From assembly GCF_000826185.2 (NCBI RefSeq), contig NZ_LN648873.1, positions 267,282 through 331,281 of the forward strand: 64,000 nucleotides of DNA, read 5' to 3'. A program made the position numbers and the translations under genes. How positions within the stretch are numbered: the stretch's first letter is position 1; each line of letters opens with the position of its first letter. The DNA comes from Microbacterium gorillae. GTDB taxonomy: Bacteria > Actinomycetota > Actinomycetes > Actinomycetales > Microbacteriaceae. The notes under the pieces are model-generated. The model was not told the DNA's origin. It searched no databases and saw nothing but the letters and a program-made list of their open reading frames with translations. Below, piece after piece: positions 37,505-48,275 of the stretch.

Positions 37505-38091
37505 GTGATGACACCACTGAGGATGCCGGCAAGTCGGCGCCCGAGGACCGCAGCGAGTCCGGACCCTTTGACGAATCCGAGGCGAACCCCGTCCGCCCGT
37601 ACATCGACCTCGGCGGAATCAAGGTGCTGCCGCGGGAGGGGCTGAATCTTCGCCTGGAGGTGGAGGAGCAGACCAAGCGCATCGTCGCGGTCGGTCTGGA
37701 CTATGCGGACTCGTCGTTGCAGGTGCAGCCGTTCGCGGCTCCCCGCTCGAGCGGGCTGTGGCACGAGACGCGAAGCCAGATCATGGACCAGGTGCGGGCG
37801 CAGGGCGGCCGCGTCGAGGAGCGCGAGGGCCCGCTCGGTCCCGAGCTGCTCGCCGAGGTCCCGGTCATGGCCGGGGACGCCTCGCAGATGCGCCTCGCGC
37901 GCTTCGTGGGCGTCGACGGCCCGCGCTGGTTCCTGCGCGGAGTGATCGGTGGCAAGGCCACCGGTGACCTCGAGGCGGCGGCGCAGGTCGAGGACCTCTT
38001 CCGCTCCATCGTGGTCGTCCGCGGTGGGACGCCGATGCCGCCGCGCGACCTCATCCCGCTGAAGATGCCGGCCGCGCCGGGCACGGCGTGA
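37501..38091 (+). CDS. DUF3710 protein
   Basis: A 196-residue actinobacterial protein (MSDDTTEDAGKSAPED) with a disordered acidic start. A conserved core has NPVRPYIDLGGIKVLPREGL, then RIVAVGLDYADSSLQVQPFA, then GVDGPRWFLRGVIGGKA. The family function is unknown; it is regularly found between dut and DUF3159. The ATG overlaps the dut stop (ATGA). Confidence 0.88.
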   Translation: MSDDTTEDAGKSAPEDRSESGPFDESEANPVRPYIDLGGIKVLPREGLNLRLEVEEQTKRIVAVGLDYADSSLQVQPFAAPRSSGLWHETRSQIMDQVRAQGGRVEEREGPLGPELLAEVPVMAGDASQMRLARFVGVDGPRWFLRGVIGGKATGDLEAAAQVEDLFRSIVVVRGGTPMPPRDLIPLKMPAAPGTA

Positions 38092-38927
38092 CCACGAACG
38101 AGCCCGCCGACCCACAGGCCGGTGCCGCGTCTGACGCGGTGGCGACCCCACTGGACCCGCCGGCTCCGGCCGACCCCACGGCGTCCGAGGTGCTCGCCGC
38201 CGCGCTCGGTGGTGCCGCGCGCAAGGCGGGCCTGGATCCCGCCGCGCATCAGAGCACGGGCCACCTCGTCTGGGCGGCCATCGGCGGCTGGCGCGGCGTG
38301 GCCGAGTCGATCATCCCCACGCTCGCCTTCGTCCTGGCCTACACGCTGTGGCCGGGGGAGGGTTGGGGAAAGCTCCTGCCTGCGGTGATCGTCTCGGTGG
38401 GGCTGGCGCTCGTGTTCTCGCTGATCCGACTCGCGATGCGTCAGACCGCCGCCGCCGCTTTCGGTGGTCTCGTCGCGGCCGTGGTCGCCGCCACGATCGC
38501 GCTGATCACGGGCAACGCCGCGGACACGTTCGTCGTCGGGTTGATCACGAACGCCCTGTACGGCACCGCCATTCTGGTATCCGTCCTGGTCGGCTGGTCG
38601 GCGATCGGAATCATCGCCGGGTTCCTCATGGGCGATGCGACCTCCTGGCGGCGTTCCAAGCGCAAGCGCCGTGGCTTCTTCTGGCTCGGGCTGGCGTGGG
38701 CGGGTCTGTTCTTCGTCCGCCTCGCCGTCCAGCTTCCGGTCTATTTCGCCTCGCACGCCGACGGTGCGGCGGAGGGGACGGTCGCGCTGCTCGGGACGCT
38801 CAAGCTCGTCATGGGCATTCCGCTGTTCGCCGCGCTCATCGCGGTGACCTGGTTCGTGGTGCGACGGCTGTACCACCGCCGTGTTCCGGCGCCCGCCCGG
38901 GAGGAATCCGAACCCGCCGAAGGGTGA
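38088..38927 (+). CDS. DUF3159 integral membrane protein
   Basis: A 279-residue protein. After an Ala/Pro-rich cytoplasmic start (to about 60) it has about six membrane spans: IIPTLAFVLAYTLW, LLPAVIVSVGLALVFSLI, FGGLVAAVVAATIALIT, a long hydrophobic pair beginning TFVVGLITNALYGTAILVSV, then FFWLGLAWAGLFFVRLAV and VMGIPLFAALIAVTWFVV. The function is unknown. The GTG start overlaps the DUF3710 stop. It is the last gene of the dut operon. Confidence 0.85.
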   Translation: MTTNEPADPQAGAASDAVATPLDPPAPADPTASEVLAAALGGAARKAGLDPAAHQSTGHLVWAAIGGWRGVAESIIPTLAFVLAYTLWPGEGWGKLLPAVIVSVGLALVFSLIRLAMRQTAAAAFGGLVAAVVAATIALITGNAADTFVVGLITNALYGTAILVSVLVGWSAIGIIAGFLMGDATSWRRSKRKRRGFFWLGLAWAGLFFVRLAVQLPVYFASHADGAAEGTVALLGTLKLVMGIPLFAALIAVTWFVVRRLYHRRVPAPAREESEPAEG

Positions 38928-38953
38928 AGTCCGGTGCACGTCGCGCGTGGTAG

Positions 38954-38977
38954 ATTTATCTTGACGTCAAGATAAAT
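38954..38977. promoter_or_regulatory. Perfect 24-bp palindrome upstream of acnA
   Basis: The two 12-base halves, each TTGA-type around a central GACGTC, are exact reverse complements (core TCTTGACGTCAAGA at 38959-38972). It lies about 120 bp before the acnA start in an AT-rich patch. It looks like an operator for a dimeric repressor controlling aconitase; the regulator is not identified. Confidence 0.6.
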
Positions 38978-39098
38978 TCGGGACCTGTTGCGAACTCCGT
39001 CCGCGGCGCAGACTGTTAGGTGGACCTTCCTGGTCCTCGGCCGTCTCACGCTCCAAGATGGATGCAGCGGTGACGAACGACGCTAAGGAGAGAACCTC

Positions 39099-41936
<2,838 letters not shown>

Positions 41937-41950
41937 GCCTGACTCACAAC

Positions 41951-41982
41951 GAAACCCCCGGTGCCTCGGCGCCGGGGGTTTC
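41951..41982 (+). terminator. Terminator after acnA
   Basis: A 14-bp stem with one G-T wobble (41951-41964/41969-41982) and a CTCG loop. It ends with TTTC rather than a long T-run. Confidence 0.75.
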
Positions 41983-42079
41983 CGTCGTTCTGCGTCCCGT
42001 GCGAGGAAGGCACCTCGAGTTCCGGTACGCTGACGCCACCACCATGAGGTGGCCACGTTCGGATCCGGGGACGAGTGCC

Positions 42080-42541
42080 ATGACTGCGAGAAGACGTTTC
42101 ATGTACGGGCTGGTCTCGATGGCGACGGCGGCGATCGTGGTCGGGGCATCCGCATCTGCGGCTTCTGCCGCGGACGGAGAGTCGCCGTTGCCCGATCTGG
42201 GCGCTCGGATGAAAGCCGGCATGTTGCTGCGGGCAGACGACCCCTCCCCGGACGTGAAACCGGGTGTCCTCGAAGCGCTCGCATTCCGCCTGACCGAACC
42301 GGGAGCAGCCCTCGGGTACGGGGTCGCCGATGTCACCGGGGTTGCGTACAGCACGGAGACCGGCCGCGCAGTGATCCTCACCTCCGACTCTTCGAGCATC
42401 GACGGTCATCGCGGGAAGGACGGGCTCTCGACCATCACCGTCGATGGGGTGCGATTCGAGATCGCGTTCGAGGAAGCAGGAGTGGCACGAGCGGGCTTCC
42501 AGCATTCTCGAGACGATATTTCTCCCGACTGGTTCGGCTGA
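42080..42541 (+). CDS. Small secreted protein
   Basis: Not recognised. The 153-residue product from ATG 42080 has a signal peptide: basic MTARRRFMYG, hydrophobic LVSMATAAIVVGASA, then ASAA before ADGES, predicting cleavage near residue 32. The mature part of about 120 residues has a GVADVTGVAYSTET segment and a beta-rich end (LSTITVDGVRFEIAFEEAGV). It has no cysteine. ATG 42044 is a possible longer start. It would be exported by Sec; role unknown. Confidence 0.6.
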   Translation: MTARRRFMYGLVSMATAAIVVGASASAASAADGESPLPDLGARMKAGMLLRADDPSPDVKPGVLEALAFRLTEPGAALGYGVADVTGVAYSTETGRAVILTSDSSSIDGHRGKDGLSTITVDGVRFEIAFEEAGVARAGFQHSRDDISPDWFG

Positions 42542-42678
42542 ATCCGTCTGCGGCCGACAGCGGCGCGGGGGTTCCGGGTGATCTCGGGCTCCAACGGCTT
42601 CGGATGTTTCGCGGCCGCGGCGGCTAGACTGAAGTTTCGTTCCGGGCGCCAGAGCAGGCCCGGGAGGGGAGTAGACGC

Positions 42679-44664
42679 ATGGCGATCCTGCCGTCCATCT
42701 CCGGGCCGCGAGACCTGGATGCGCTGTCCAACCGACAGCTGGAACAACTGGCCGGAGAGATTCGTGGATTCCTCGTCGAGAACATCGCGAAGACCGGTGG
42801 GCACCTGGGTCCGAACCTCGGTGTGGTGGAGCTGACGATCGCCCTGCACCGCGTGTTCGACTCCCCGAACGACCCGTTCATCTTCGACACCGGACATCAG
42901 TCGTATGTCCACAAGCTCCTCACCGGACGCCAGGACTTCTCCGATCTGCGCTCGCGCGGCGGACTGGCGGGCTATCCGCAGCGCTCGGAGAGCGAGCATG
43001 ACGTGGTGGAGTCCTCGCACGCGTCCAGCTCGCTGAGTTGGGCGGACGGCATCTCGCGCGCCTTCAACCGCACCGGACGGGCCGACCGGCACGTGGTGGC
43101 CGTGGTCGGCGACGGCGCCCTCACCGGCGGTATGACGTGGGAAGCGCTGAACAACATCACCGACGACAACGAGCGCAACCTCGTGATCGTCGTGAACGAC
43201 AACGGCCGCTCATACGCGCCCACGATCGGGGGCATGTCGCGGTATCTGAACCGCGTCCGCACCGCCGCGGCGTACAAGGATCTGCACCACAAGTCCGACC
43301 GCCTGTTCCGGCTGTTCGGCCCCATGGGCCGGGCGCTCTTCCGCGGCGTCCGCGGTGGCACGCACGGTTTCCTGTCGCGCTTCACGAACAACGAGGCGCT
43401 GTACTCCAACCTCGACATCAAATACCTCGGTCCGATCGACGGGCACGACCTGCCGGACCTGATCGAGACGCTTGAGATGGCCAAGACGTTCGGGGCCCCG
43501 GTGATCGTGCACGTGATCACCGAGAAGGGCCGTGGCTACGACCCGGCCCGCAATGACGAGGCCGACCAATTCCACGCCGTCAACCCCATGGACCCGGCCA
43601 CCGGCGACCCGCTGAAGGCGTCTCGTGAAGGGTGGACCGACGTCTTCTCCGACGAGCTCGTGAAGGTCGGCGCGGCGAACGAGAAGGTCATCGCGATCAC
43701 CGGTGCGATGCTGCGGCCGACGGGGCTCGCGCCGTTCGCGGAGCGATTCCCGGATCGCGTGTACGACGTCGGCATCGCCGAGCAGCACGCCGTCACCGCT
43801 GCGGCGGGCATGGCCTACGGCGGTCTGCATCCCGTGGTCGCTCTGTACGCCACCTTCATGAACCGCGCCTTCGACCAGGCGCTGATGGACGTCGCCCTGC
43901 ACCACGCCGGTGTCACGTTCGTGCTCGATCGCGCCGGAGTCACCGGTCCGGACGGTCCCAGCCATCACGGGATCTGGGACCTGGCGATGCTCCAGATCAT
44001 CCCGCGCATCCGCATCAACGCGCCGCGCGATGCGGCACGCGTCCGCGAGGCGTTGCGCGAGGCCGTCGCCGTCGAGGACGCGCCCACCGTGATCCGCTAC
44101 CCGAAGGGTGCGGTCGCCCCGGAGCTGCCGGCGATCGAGCGGCTCGCCGACGGGGTGGATGTCCTCTCCCGCGGCGATGCGGAGGACGTGCTCCTGGTGG
44201 GCATCGGGTCCTTCGCGCACCTGGCGATGGACGTCGCCACTCGTCTGAAGGCCCAGGGAATCGGGGCCACCGTCATCGACCCGCGCTGGGTCGTCCCGGT
44301 GGCCGACTCCGTGGTCGAGCTGGCGCGAAGCCACCGCCTCGTCATCACGATCGAGGACGGCATCCGCGTCGGTGGCATCGGCACCCGCATCCGTCAGGTG
44401 CTGCGCGAGTCGGGCGTCGACACCGCCGTGGATGAGTTGGGCCTGCCGGACGAGTTCATCGATCACGCCTCGCGCGAGGAGATTCTCGCGGACGCGGGCC
44501 TGACGGCCGCCAAGATCGCGCAGGATGTCGTCTCGCAGGTGCTGGGCACCCGGATTCCGGTCGCGCGGCAGAACGCCGACGGGACACTGTGGACCGGTCA
44601 GATCCCGACCACGCAGACGGGCTCGCTGCCGACGCAGCCGGGGCAGACCGGTATCGTCCGCTGA
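42679..44664 (+). CDS. dxs: 1-deoxy-D-xylulose-5-phosphate synthase
   Basis: A 661-residue thiamine-diphosphate enzyme, the first step of the MEP isoprenoid pathway (pyruvate plus glyceraldehyde 3-phosphate). FDTGHQSYVHK gives a substrate His and VGDGALTGGMTWEALNN the ThDP/metal motif. RVYDVGIAEQHAVTAAAG carries the catalytic Glu, and DRAGVTGPDGPSHHGIWDLA the second conserved region. The transketolase C-domain ends about 610, followed by a variable tail. ATG 42679 follows GGGAGGGG. The next gene, convergent, is a Nudix hydrolase related to IDI-like proteins. Confidence 0.96.
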   Translation: MAILPSISGPRDLDALSNRQLEQLAGEIRGFLVENIAKTGGHLGPNLGVVELTIALHRVFDSPNDPFIFDTGHQSYVHKLLTGRQDFSDLRSRGGLAGYPQRSESEHDVVESSHASSSLSWADGISRAFNRTGRADRHVVAVVGDGALTGGMTWEALNNITDDNERNLVIVVNDNGRSYAPTIGGMSRYLNRVRTAAAYKDLHHKSDRLFRLFGPMGRALFRGVRGGTHGFLSRFTNNEALYSNLDIKYLGPIDGHDLPDLIETLEMAKTFGAPVIVHVITEKGRGYDPARNDEADQFHAVNPMDPATGDPLKASREGWTDVFSDELVKVGAANEKVIAITGAMLRPTGLAPFAERFPDRVYDVGIAEQHAVTAAAGMAYGGLHPVVALYATFMNRAFDQALMDVALHHAGVTFVLDRAGVTGPDGPSHHGIWDLAMLQIIPRIRINAPRDAARVREALREAVAVEDAPTVIRYPKGAVAPELPAIERLADGVDVLSRGDAEDVLLVGIGSFAHLAMDVATRLKAQGIGATVIDPRWVVPVADSVVELARSHRLVITIEDGIRVGGIGTRIRQVLRESGVDTAVDELGLPDEFIDHASREEILADAGLTAAKIAQDVVSQVLGTRIPVARQNADGTLWTGQIPTTQTGSLPTQPGQTGIVR

Positions 44665-44667
44665 GAC

Positions 44668-45195
44668 TCAGCGCAGGACGTCGCCCTCGATGGCTCGGGC
44701 GGCACGGACGCGGATCCAATCGCCGAGCAGGCCGACGCTGTCCGGCATGACGTCATCGGGATGCTCGTCCAGCAGCGTGACGAGTTCGTCGAGGGGCATC
44801 CACCGGCCCTGGACGACCTCCTCGGCCTGCAGTCGGGGTTCCTGGTCCGAGACGGTCCAGTAGAGGAAGCCGCGGTACGTGGTGTGATCGTCGGCGTAGT
44901 CGCCCTCGCCGATCTTGGTCAAGGGTGTGGTGATGCCGAGTTCCTCGGCGGTCTCCCGCGCCGCAGCCGCGTCGGGATCTTCGCCGTCCAGCAGCACGCC
45001 GCCGGCGGCGAAGTCCCACCGGGAGGGGTAGAGGTCCTTCGTCGCGGTGCGCTGATGCACGTAGACGCGTCCGGCGGGGTCGAACAGCACGCACGCCGTC
45101 GCGCCGTGCCGCAGGTTGTGGCGGCGCATCACCGAGCGTCGCACGGACCCGTGCGGGTGACCGTTCTCGTCGTACAGCGCCACGATCTCGTCCAT
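44668..45195 (-). CDS. Nudix hydrolase (YfcD/IDI-like)
   Basis: A 175-residue protein starting MDEIVALYDENGHPHG. The complete Nudix box is GGVLLDGEDPDAAAARETAE plus ELGI, with the G-x5-E-x7-REUxEExGU spacing. Upstream RHNLRHGATACVLFD and VYVHQRTATKDLYPSRWDF match the YfcD family, which is related to isopentenyl-diphosphate isomerase, and the gene adjoins dxs. The substrate is not established for the family. The start at 45195 is chosen because the upstream sequence is the poly-C/repeat region. Confidence 0.85.
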   Translation of the reverse strand: MDEIVALYDENGHPHGSVRRSVMRRHNLRHGATACVLFDPAGRVYVHQRTATKDLYPSRWDFAAGGVLLDGEDPDAAAARETAEELGITTPLTKIGEGDYADDHTTYRGFLYWTVSDQEPRLQAEEVVQGRWMPLDELVTLLDEHPDDVMPDSVGLLGDWIRVRAARAIEGDVLR

Positions 45196-45254
45196 GTCAC
45201 CAGTATGCGTGCGTGACGCCCGGTACCAGCCCATCGCGCAGGCCGCCCCCGCCA

Positions 45255-45303
45255 CCCCCCCCCCCCCCGCGGAGCAGGTCCGCGGAGCAGGTCCGCGGAG
45301 GTC
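45255..45303. repeat. Poly-C tract (14 C) and 13-bp tandem repeats
   Basis: C runs from 45255 to 45268. Then GCGGAGCAGGTCC occurs at 45269-45281 and 45282-45294, with a broken third copy to 45303. On the bottom strand this lies 60-110 bp before the Nudix start. Homopolymers of this length slip easily, so length differences between cells are likely. Confidence 0.8.
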
Positions 45304-45315
45304 AGGTGCGGCGAG

Positions 45316-46002
45316 TCATGACTCGCCGAGGGCCCCGACGTCGGTGAGGAGCTCGCGCAGCGCGCGCTTGACCGGCGGGATGCGCAGAGCCGGCAGACCG
45401 AGGCCGAGCAACGACGTGCCGCGCTCGACGAGACGCTTCGTGCGCGCGTGGCCGGGGGAGCGGTCCTGCACCCACGCCAGGGAGGCCAGCAGATTCGCTC
45501 GGTAGAGGGCGGCCGGCAGCAGCTCGGCGATGTCCTTCGGGATCTTGTCGGAGGTTCCCGCGACGACGTCGTTGAACGTCGCCAGGAAGGCGTCGCGCGC
45601 CTGCGCGGACGGTCCGGACAGCGGGCTGGCGTCGCCACCCGGTTCGATCGCGGCGACGAGGAACTCGTTCGCGTGCTCGCCGTACGGCTCCAGCTGACGC
45701 AGGGACTCCAGGATCACGATGCGCACGCGGGCGGCCAGCTTGCCCTTCGCGGCGAGCTGCGGGCGGACGGCCTCGGCGTGGGCGTTCGCGACGTCGACGT
45801 AGAGCTCCTGGATCAGGTGGCTCTTGCTGGGGAAGTGGTAGTACGCCGACCCCACGGAGATCCCGAGCTCATCGGCGAGGTAGCGGATCGTCGTGGCGTC
45901 ATAGCCGCGCTCCCGGAAGGACGCGATCGCCGCCTCCCGGATCGTGGCACGCGTTCGATCGCTCTTGCTGATGTGCTCCTCGGCGCTGGTGTCCTCGCTC
46001 AT
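45316..46002 (-). CDS. TetR-family regulator beside the beta-oxidation genes
   Basis: The 228-residue protein has an N-terminal TetR domain (SDRTRATIREAAIASFRERG, and the helix-turn-helix in LADELGISVGSAYYHFPSKS) at about 13-60. A ligand domain follows. The start MSEDTSAEE at 46002 is six bases from AAGGGA; an ATG six bases upstream is less suitable. It lies downstream of, and on the same strand as, fadA-fadB, separated from them by a terminator. Such regulators commonly repress fatty-acid degradation genes and release DNA on acyl-CoA binding. That is inference from location. Confidence 0.8.
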   Translation of the reverse strand: MSEDTSAEEHISKSDRTRATIREAAIASFRERGYDATTIRYLADELGISVGSAYYHFPSKSHLIQELYVDVANAHAEAVRPQLAAKGKLAARVRIVILESLRQLEPYGEHANEFLVAAIEPGGDASPLSGPSAQARDAFLATFNDVVAGTSDKIPKDIAELLPAALYRANLLASLAWVQDRSPGHARTKRLVERGTSLLGLGLPALRIPPVKRALRELLTDVGALGES

Positions 46003-46024
46003 GGGCATCCCTTCGTCACCATAG

Positions 46025-46036
46025 TGAACGTGTTCA
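46025..46036 (-). promoter_or_regulatory. Candidate TetR operator
   Basis: TGAAC-GT-GTTCA is a 12-bp perfect inverted repeat 23 bases upstream of the TetR start codon. A looser pair of similar half-sites (GGAAC and GTTCA, 49517-49530) lies upstream of fadA. Autoregulation is suggested. Confidence 0.45.
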
Positions 46037-46080
46037 GTTTATCGGAAGGTGGCGCCTGGGCGATATGCCACGCGGACGAA

Positions 46081-46118
46081 CGACACGGGCCGCCTCCCGC
46101 AGGAGACGGCCCGTGTCG
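46081..46118 (-). terminator. Terminator after fadB
   Basis: An outer perfect 12-bp stem (46081-46092/46107-46118) with an inner CTCC/GGAG pairing makes a strong hairpin directly after the fadB stop. It separates fadAB from the TetR gene. Confidence 0.8.
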
Positions 46119-46127
46119 AGGTTCGGA

Positions 46128-48275
46128 TCAGCGACCCGCGATGCCCCGGATCACCGGAGTGTGGAACGTGCCGTCGAAGACGCGCTCGGAGGCGCCTTCG
46201 CGGTCGAGGTACGGCGAGATGCCGCCGTCGATGAACGGGTAGCCGGCACCGAGGATCAGGCAGAGGTCGATGTCCTCGACCTCGGGAACCACGCCCTCGT
46301 CCAGCATGACCTTGATCTCCTCGGCCATGCCGTCCTGCACACGGCGCAGGATCGTGGCCTCGTCGACACCGGAGCCGGAGACCGCGCCCTTGAGCACCTT
46401 CTCGGCGGCCTTGGTGAAGCCGACGACGCGACCGCCCTTGTCCTTCTCCACGACCTGGTCGAGCTCGGCCAGCTGGTGGAAGTTCTCGTTGGCGTAGAAG
46501 CGCTCCGGGAACGCACGCACCATCGTGTCCTGCACGTGGGCGGCGACCTTCCATCCGACCAGGTCGATCAGCTGGAACGGGCCCATCGGCAGGCCGAGGG
46601 GGCCGTAGGCCTTCTCCACCTTCTCGACCGGCGTGCCCTCGTAGACGGCACGCGCGGCCTCGCCCATGACCTTGGCCAGCAGACGATTGACGACGAAGCC
46701 CGGCGCGTCCGCGGTGAGCACCGCGCTCTTGCCGAGGCCGCGAGCCACGACGAAGGCCGTGGCGAGCGTCTGCTCGTTCGTGTTCGGCGTCTTCACGATC
46801 TCGATCAGCGGCATCACCGCGACCGGGTTGAAGAAGTGGAAGCCGACCAGGCGCTCCGGGTGAGCGAGCTTGGAACCGATCTCCTCGACGGACAGAGACG
46901 AGGTGTTCGTGGCGAGGATCGCGTCCTCGGCGATGATCGGCTCGATCTCGGCGAACACCTGCTGCTTGACGCCGGTCTCCTCGAAGACCGCCTCGATGAC
47001 GAAGTCGCAGTCGGCGTACTCGGTCTTGTCGACGGTGCCGTGGATGAGGCCGCGCAGCTTGTTGGCGGTGTCGCCGTCGAGCCGACCCTTGCCCTCCAGC
47101 TTGCCGATCTCCTCGGTGATGTACGCCAGACCCTTGTCGACGCGGGCCTGGTCGATGTCGGTGATCAGCACCGGCACCTGCAGCTTGCGGACGAACAGCA
47201 GAGCGAACTGGCTGGCCATCAGGCCCGCACCGATGATGCCGACCTTGGTCACCTTGCGGGCGAGCTTCTTGTCCGGTGCGCCGACCGGACGCTTCGCGCG
47301 CTTCTGCACCAGGTCGAAGGCGTACATCGACGCGGCGAACTGGTCGCCGGTGACGAGCTCGGCGAGAGCCTCGTCCTCGCGGGCGAAGCCGTCCTCGCGG
47401 TTGCCCGACTTGGCCTTCTCCAGCAGCTCCAGCGCCTTGTACGGCGACTTCGGCACGGTGCCGATCTTGGATTCGAGCATGCCGCGCGCCATCTTGATGG
47501 CGATCGGCCACTTGGTCAGGCGCTCGATCTTGCCCGGCTCGTTCTTGCGCTCGACCTTCGTCTTGCCGCCGAGGACCTTGTCGGCCCAGGCGAGCGAGTC
47601 CTCGAGGTAGTTCGTGGCCGGGAAGATCGCATCCACGATGCCGAGGTCGAACGCCTGCTGGGGCTTGAGCATGCGGTTCTGCTTGAGCGGGTTCGAGATG
47701 ACCACCTCAAGGGCGTTCTCGATGCCGATCAGGTTCGGCAGCAGGTACGCGCCACCCCATCCGGGGATGATGCCGAGGAAGACCTCGGGCAGGGCGATGG
47801 CCGCGGCCGACGCGTCCACCGTGCGGTAGTCCGAGTTCAGGCCGATCTCGAGTCCGCCGCCGAGGGCGAGGCCGTTGATGAACGTGAACGAGGGGACACC
47901 CACGTTCTTGATCGAGCCGAGCACCTTGTGGCCGAGCTGCGCGATCATCCGCGCCGCCTCGACGGAGGGGATGTTGGCGACCTCGGACAGGTCCGCACCG
48001 GCGGCCAGGATGTACGGCTTGCCGGTGATGGCGATCGCGTCGATCTCCTTCTTCGCGGCGCGCTCGGCCAGACCCTGCAGGACGCCGTCCAGCTCGGTCA
48101 GGGTGACCGGGCCGAGCGTGTTCGGACGCGTGTGGTCGCGGCCGTTGTCCAGCGTGATCAGCGCCAGCGTCCTGCCCGAGGGCAACCGGACGTCGCGCAC
48201 GCGCGAGTGCGTGACGACCTCGTCCGCGGAGAACGCCAGCAACGGGGAGAAATCGATCTTCGCGTAGTCGGTCAC
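46128..48275 (-). CDS. fadB: Multifunctional fatty-acid oxidation protein (hydratase/3-hydroxyacyl-CoA dehydrogenase)
   Basis: A 715-residue FadB/FadJ-like protein. The N-terminal crotonase domain (about 1-220) has AITGKPYILAAGADLSEVAN and GGGLEIGLNSDYRTV. The NAD-binding dehydrogenase domain has VGIIGAGLMASQFALLF at about 342 and SSLSVEEIGSKLAHPERLVG, with HFFNPVAVMPLIEIV and a PGFVVNRLLAKVMGEA region carrying substrate and NAD contacts. Two successive C-terminal helical parts follow. It does hydration and oxidation of enoyl-CoA in beta-oxidation. The GTG at 48275 overlaps the thiolase stop. With fadA it forms a two-gene operon. Confidence 0.92.
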   Translation of the reverse strand: MTDYAKIDFSPLLAFSADEVVTHSRVRDVRLPSGRTLALITLDNGRDHTRPNTLGPVTLTELDGVLQGLAERAAKKEIDAIAITGKPYILAAGADLSEVANIPSVEAARMIAQLGHKVLGSIKNVGVPSFTFINGLALGGGLEIGLNSDYRTVDASAAAIALPEVFLGIIPGWGGAYLLPNLIGIENALEVVISNPLKQNRMLKPQQAFDLGIVDAIFPATNYLEDSLAWADKVLGGKTKVERKNEPGKIERLTKWPIAIKMARGMLESKIGTVPKSPYKALELLEKAKSGNREDGFAREDEALAELVTGDQFAASMYAFDLVQKRAKRPVGAPDKKLARKVTKVGIIGAGLMASQFALLFVRKLQVPVLITDIDQARVDKGLAYITEEIGKLEGKGRLDGDTANKLRGLIHGTVDKTEYADCDFVIEAVFEETGVKQQVFAEIEPIIAEDAILATNTSSLSVEEIGSKLAHPERLVGFHFFNPVAVMPLIEIVKTPNTNEQTLATAFVVARGLGKSAVLTADAPGFVVNRLLAKVMGEAARAVYEGTPVEKVEKAYGPLGLPMGPFQLIDLVGWKVAAHVQDTMVRAFPERFYANENFHQLAELDQVVEKDKGGRVVGFTKAAEKVLKGAVSGSGVDEATILRRVQDGMAEEIKVMLDEGVVPEVEDIDLCLILGAGYPFIDGGISPYLDREGASERVFDGTFHTPVIRGIAGR

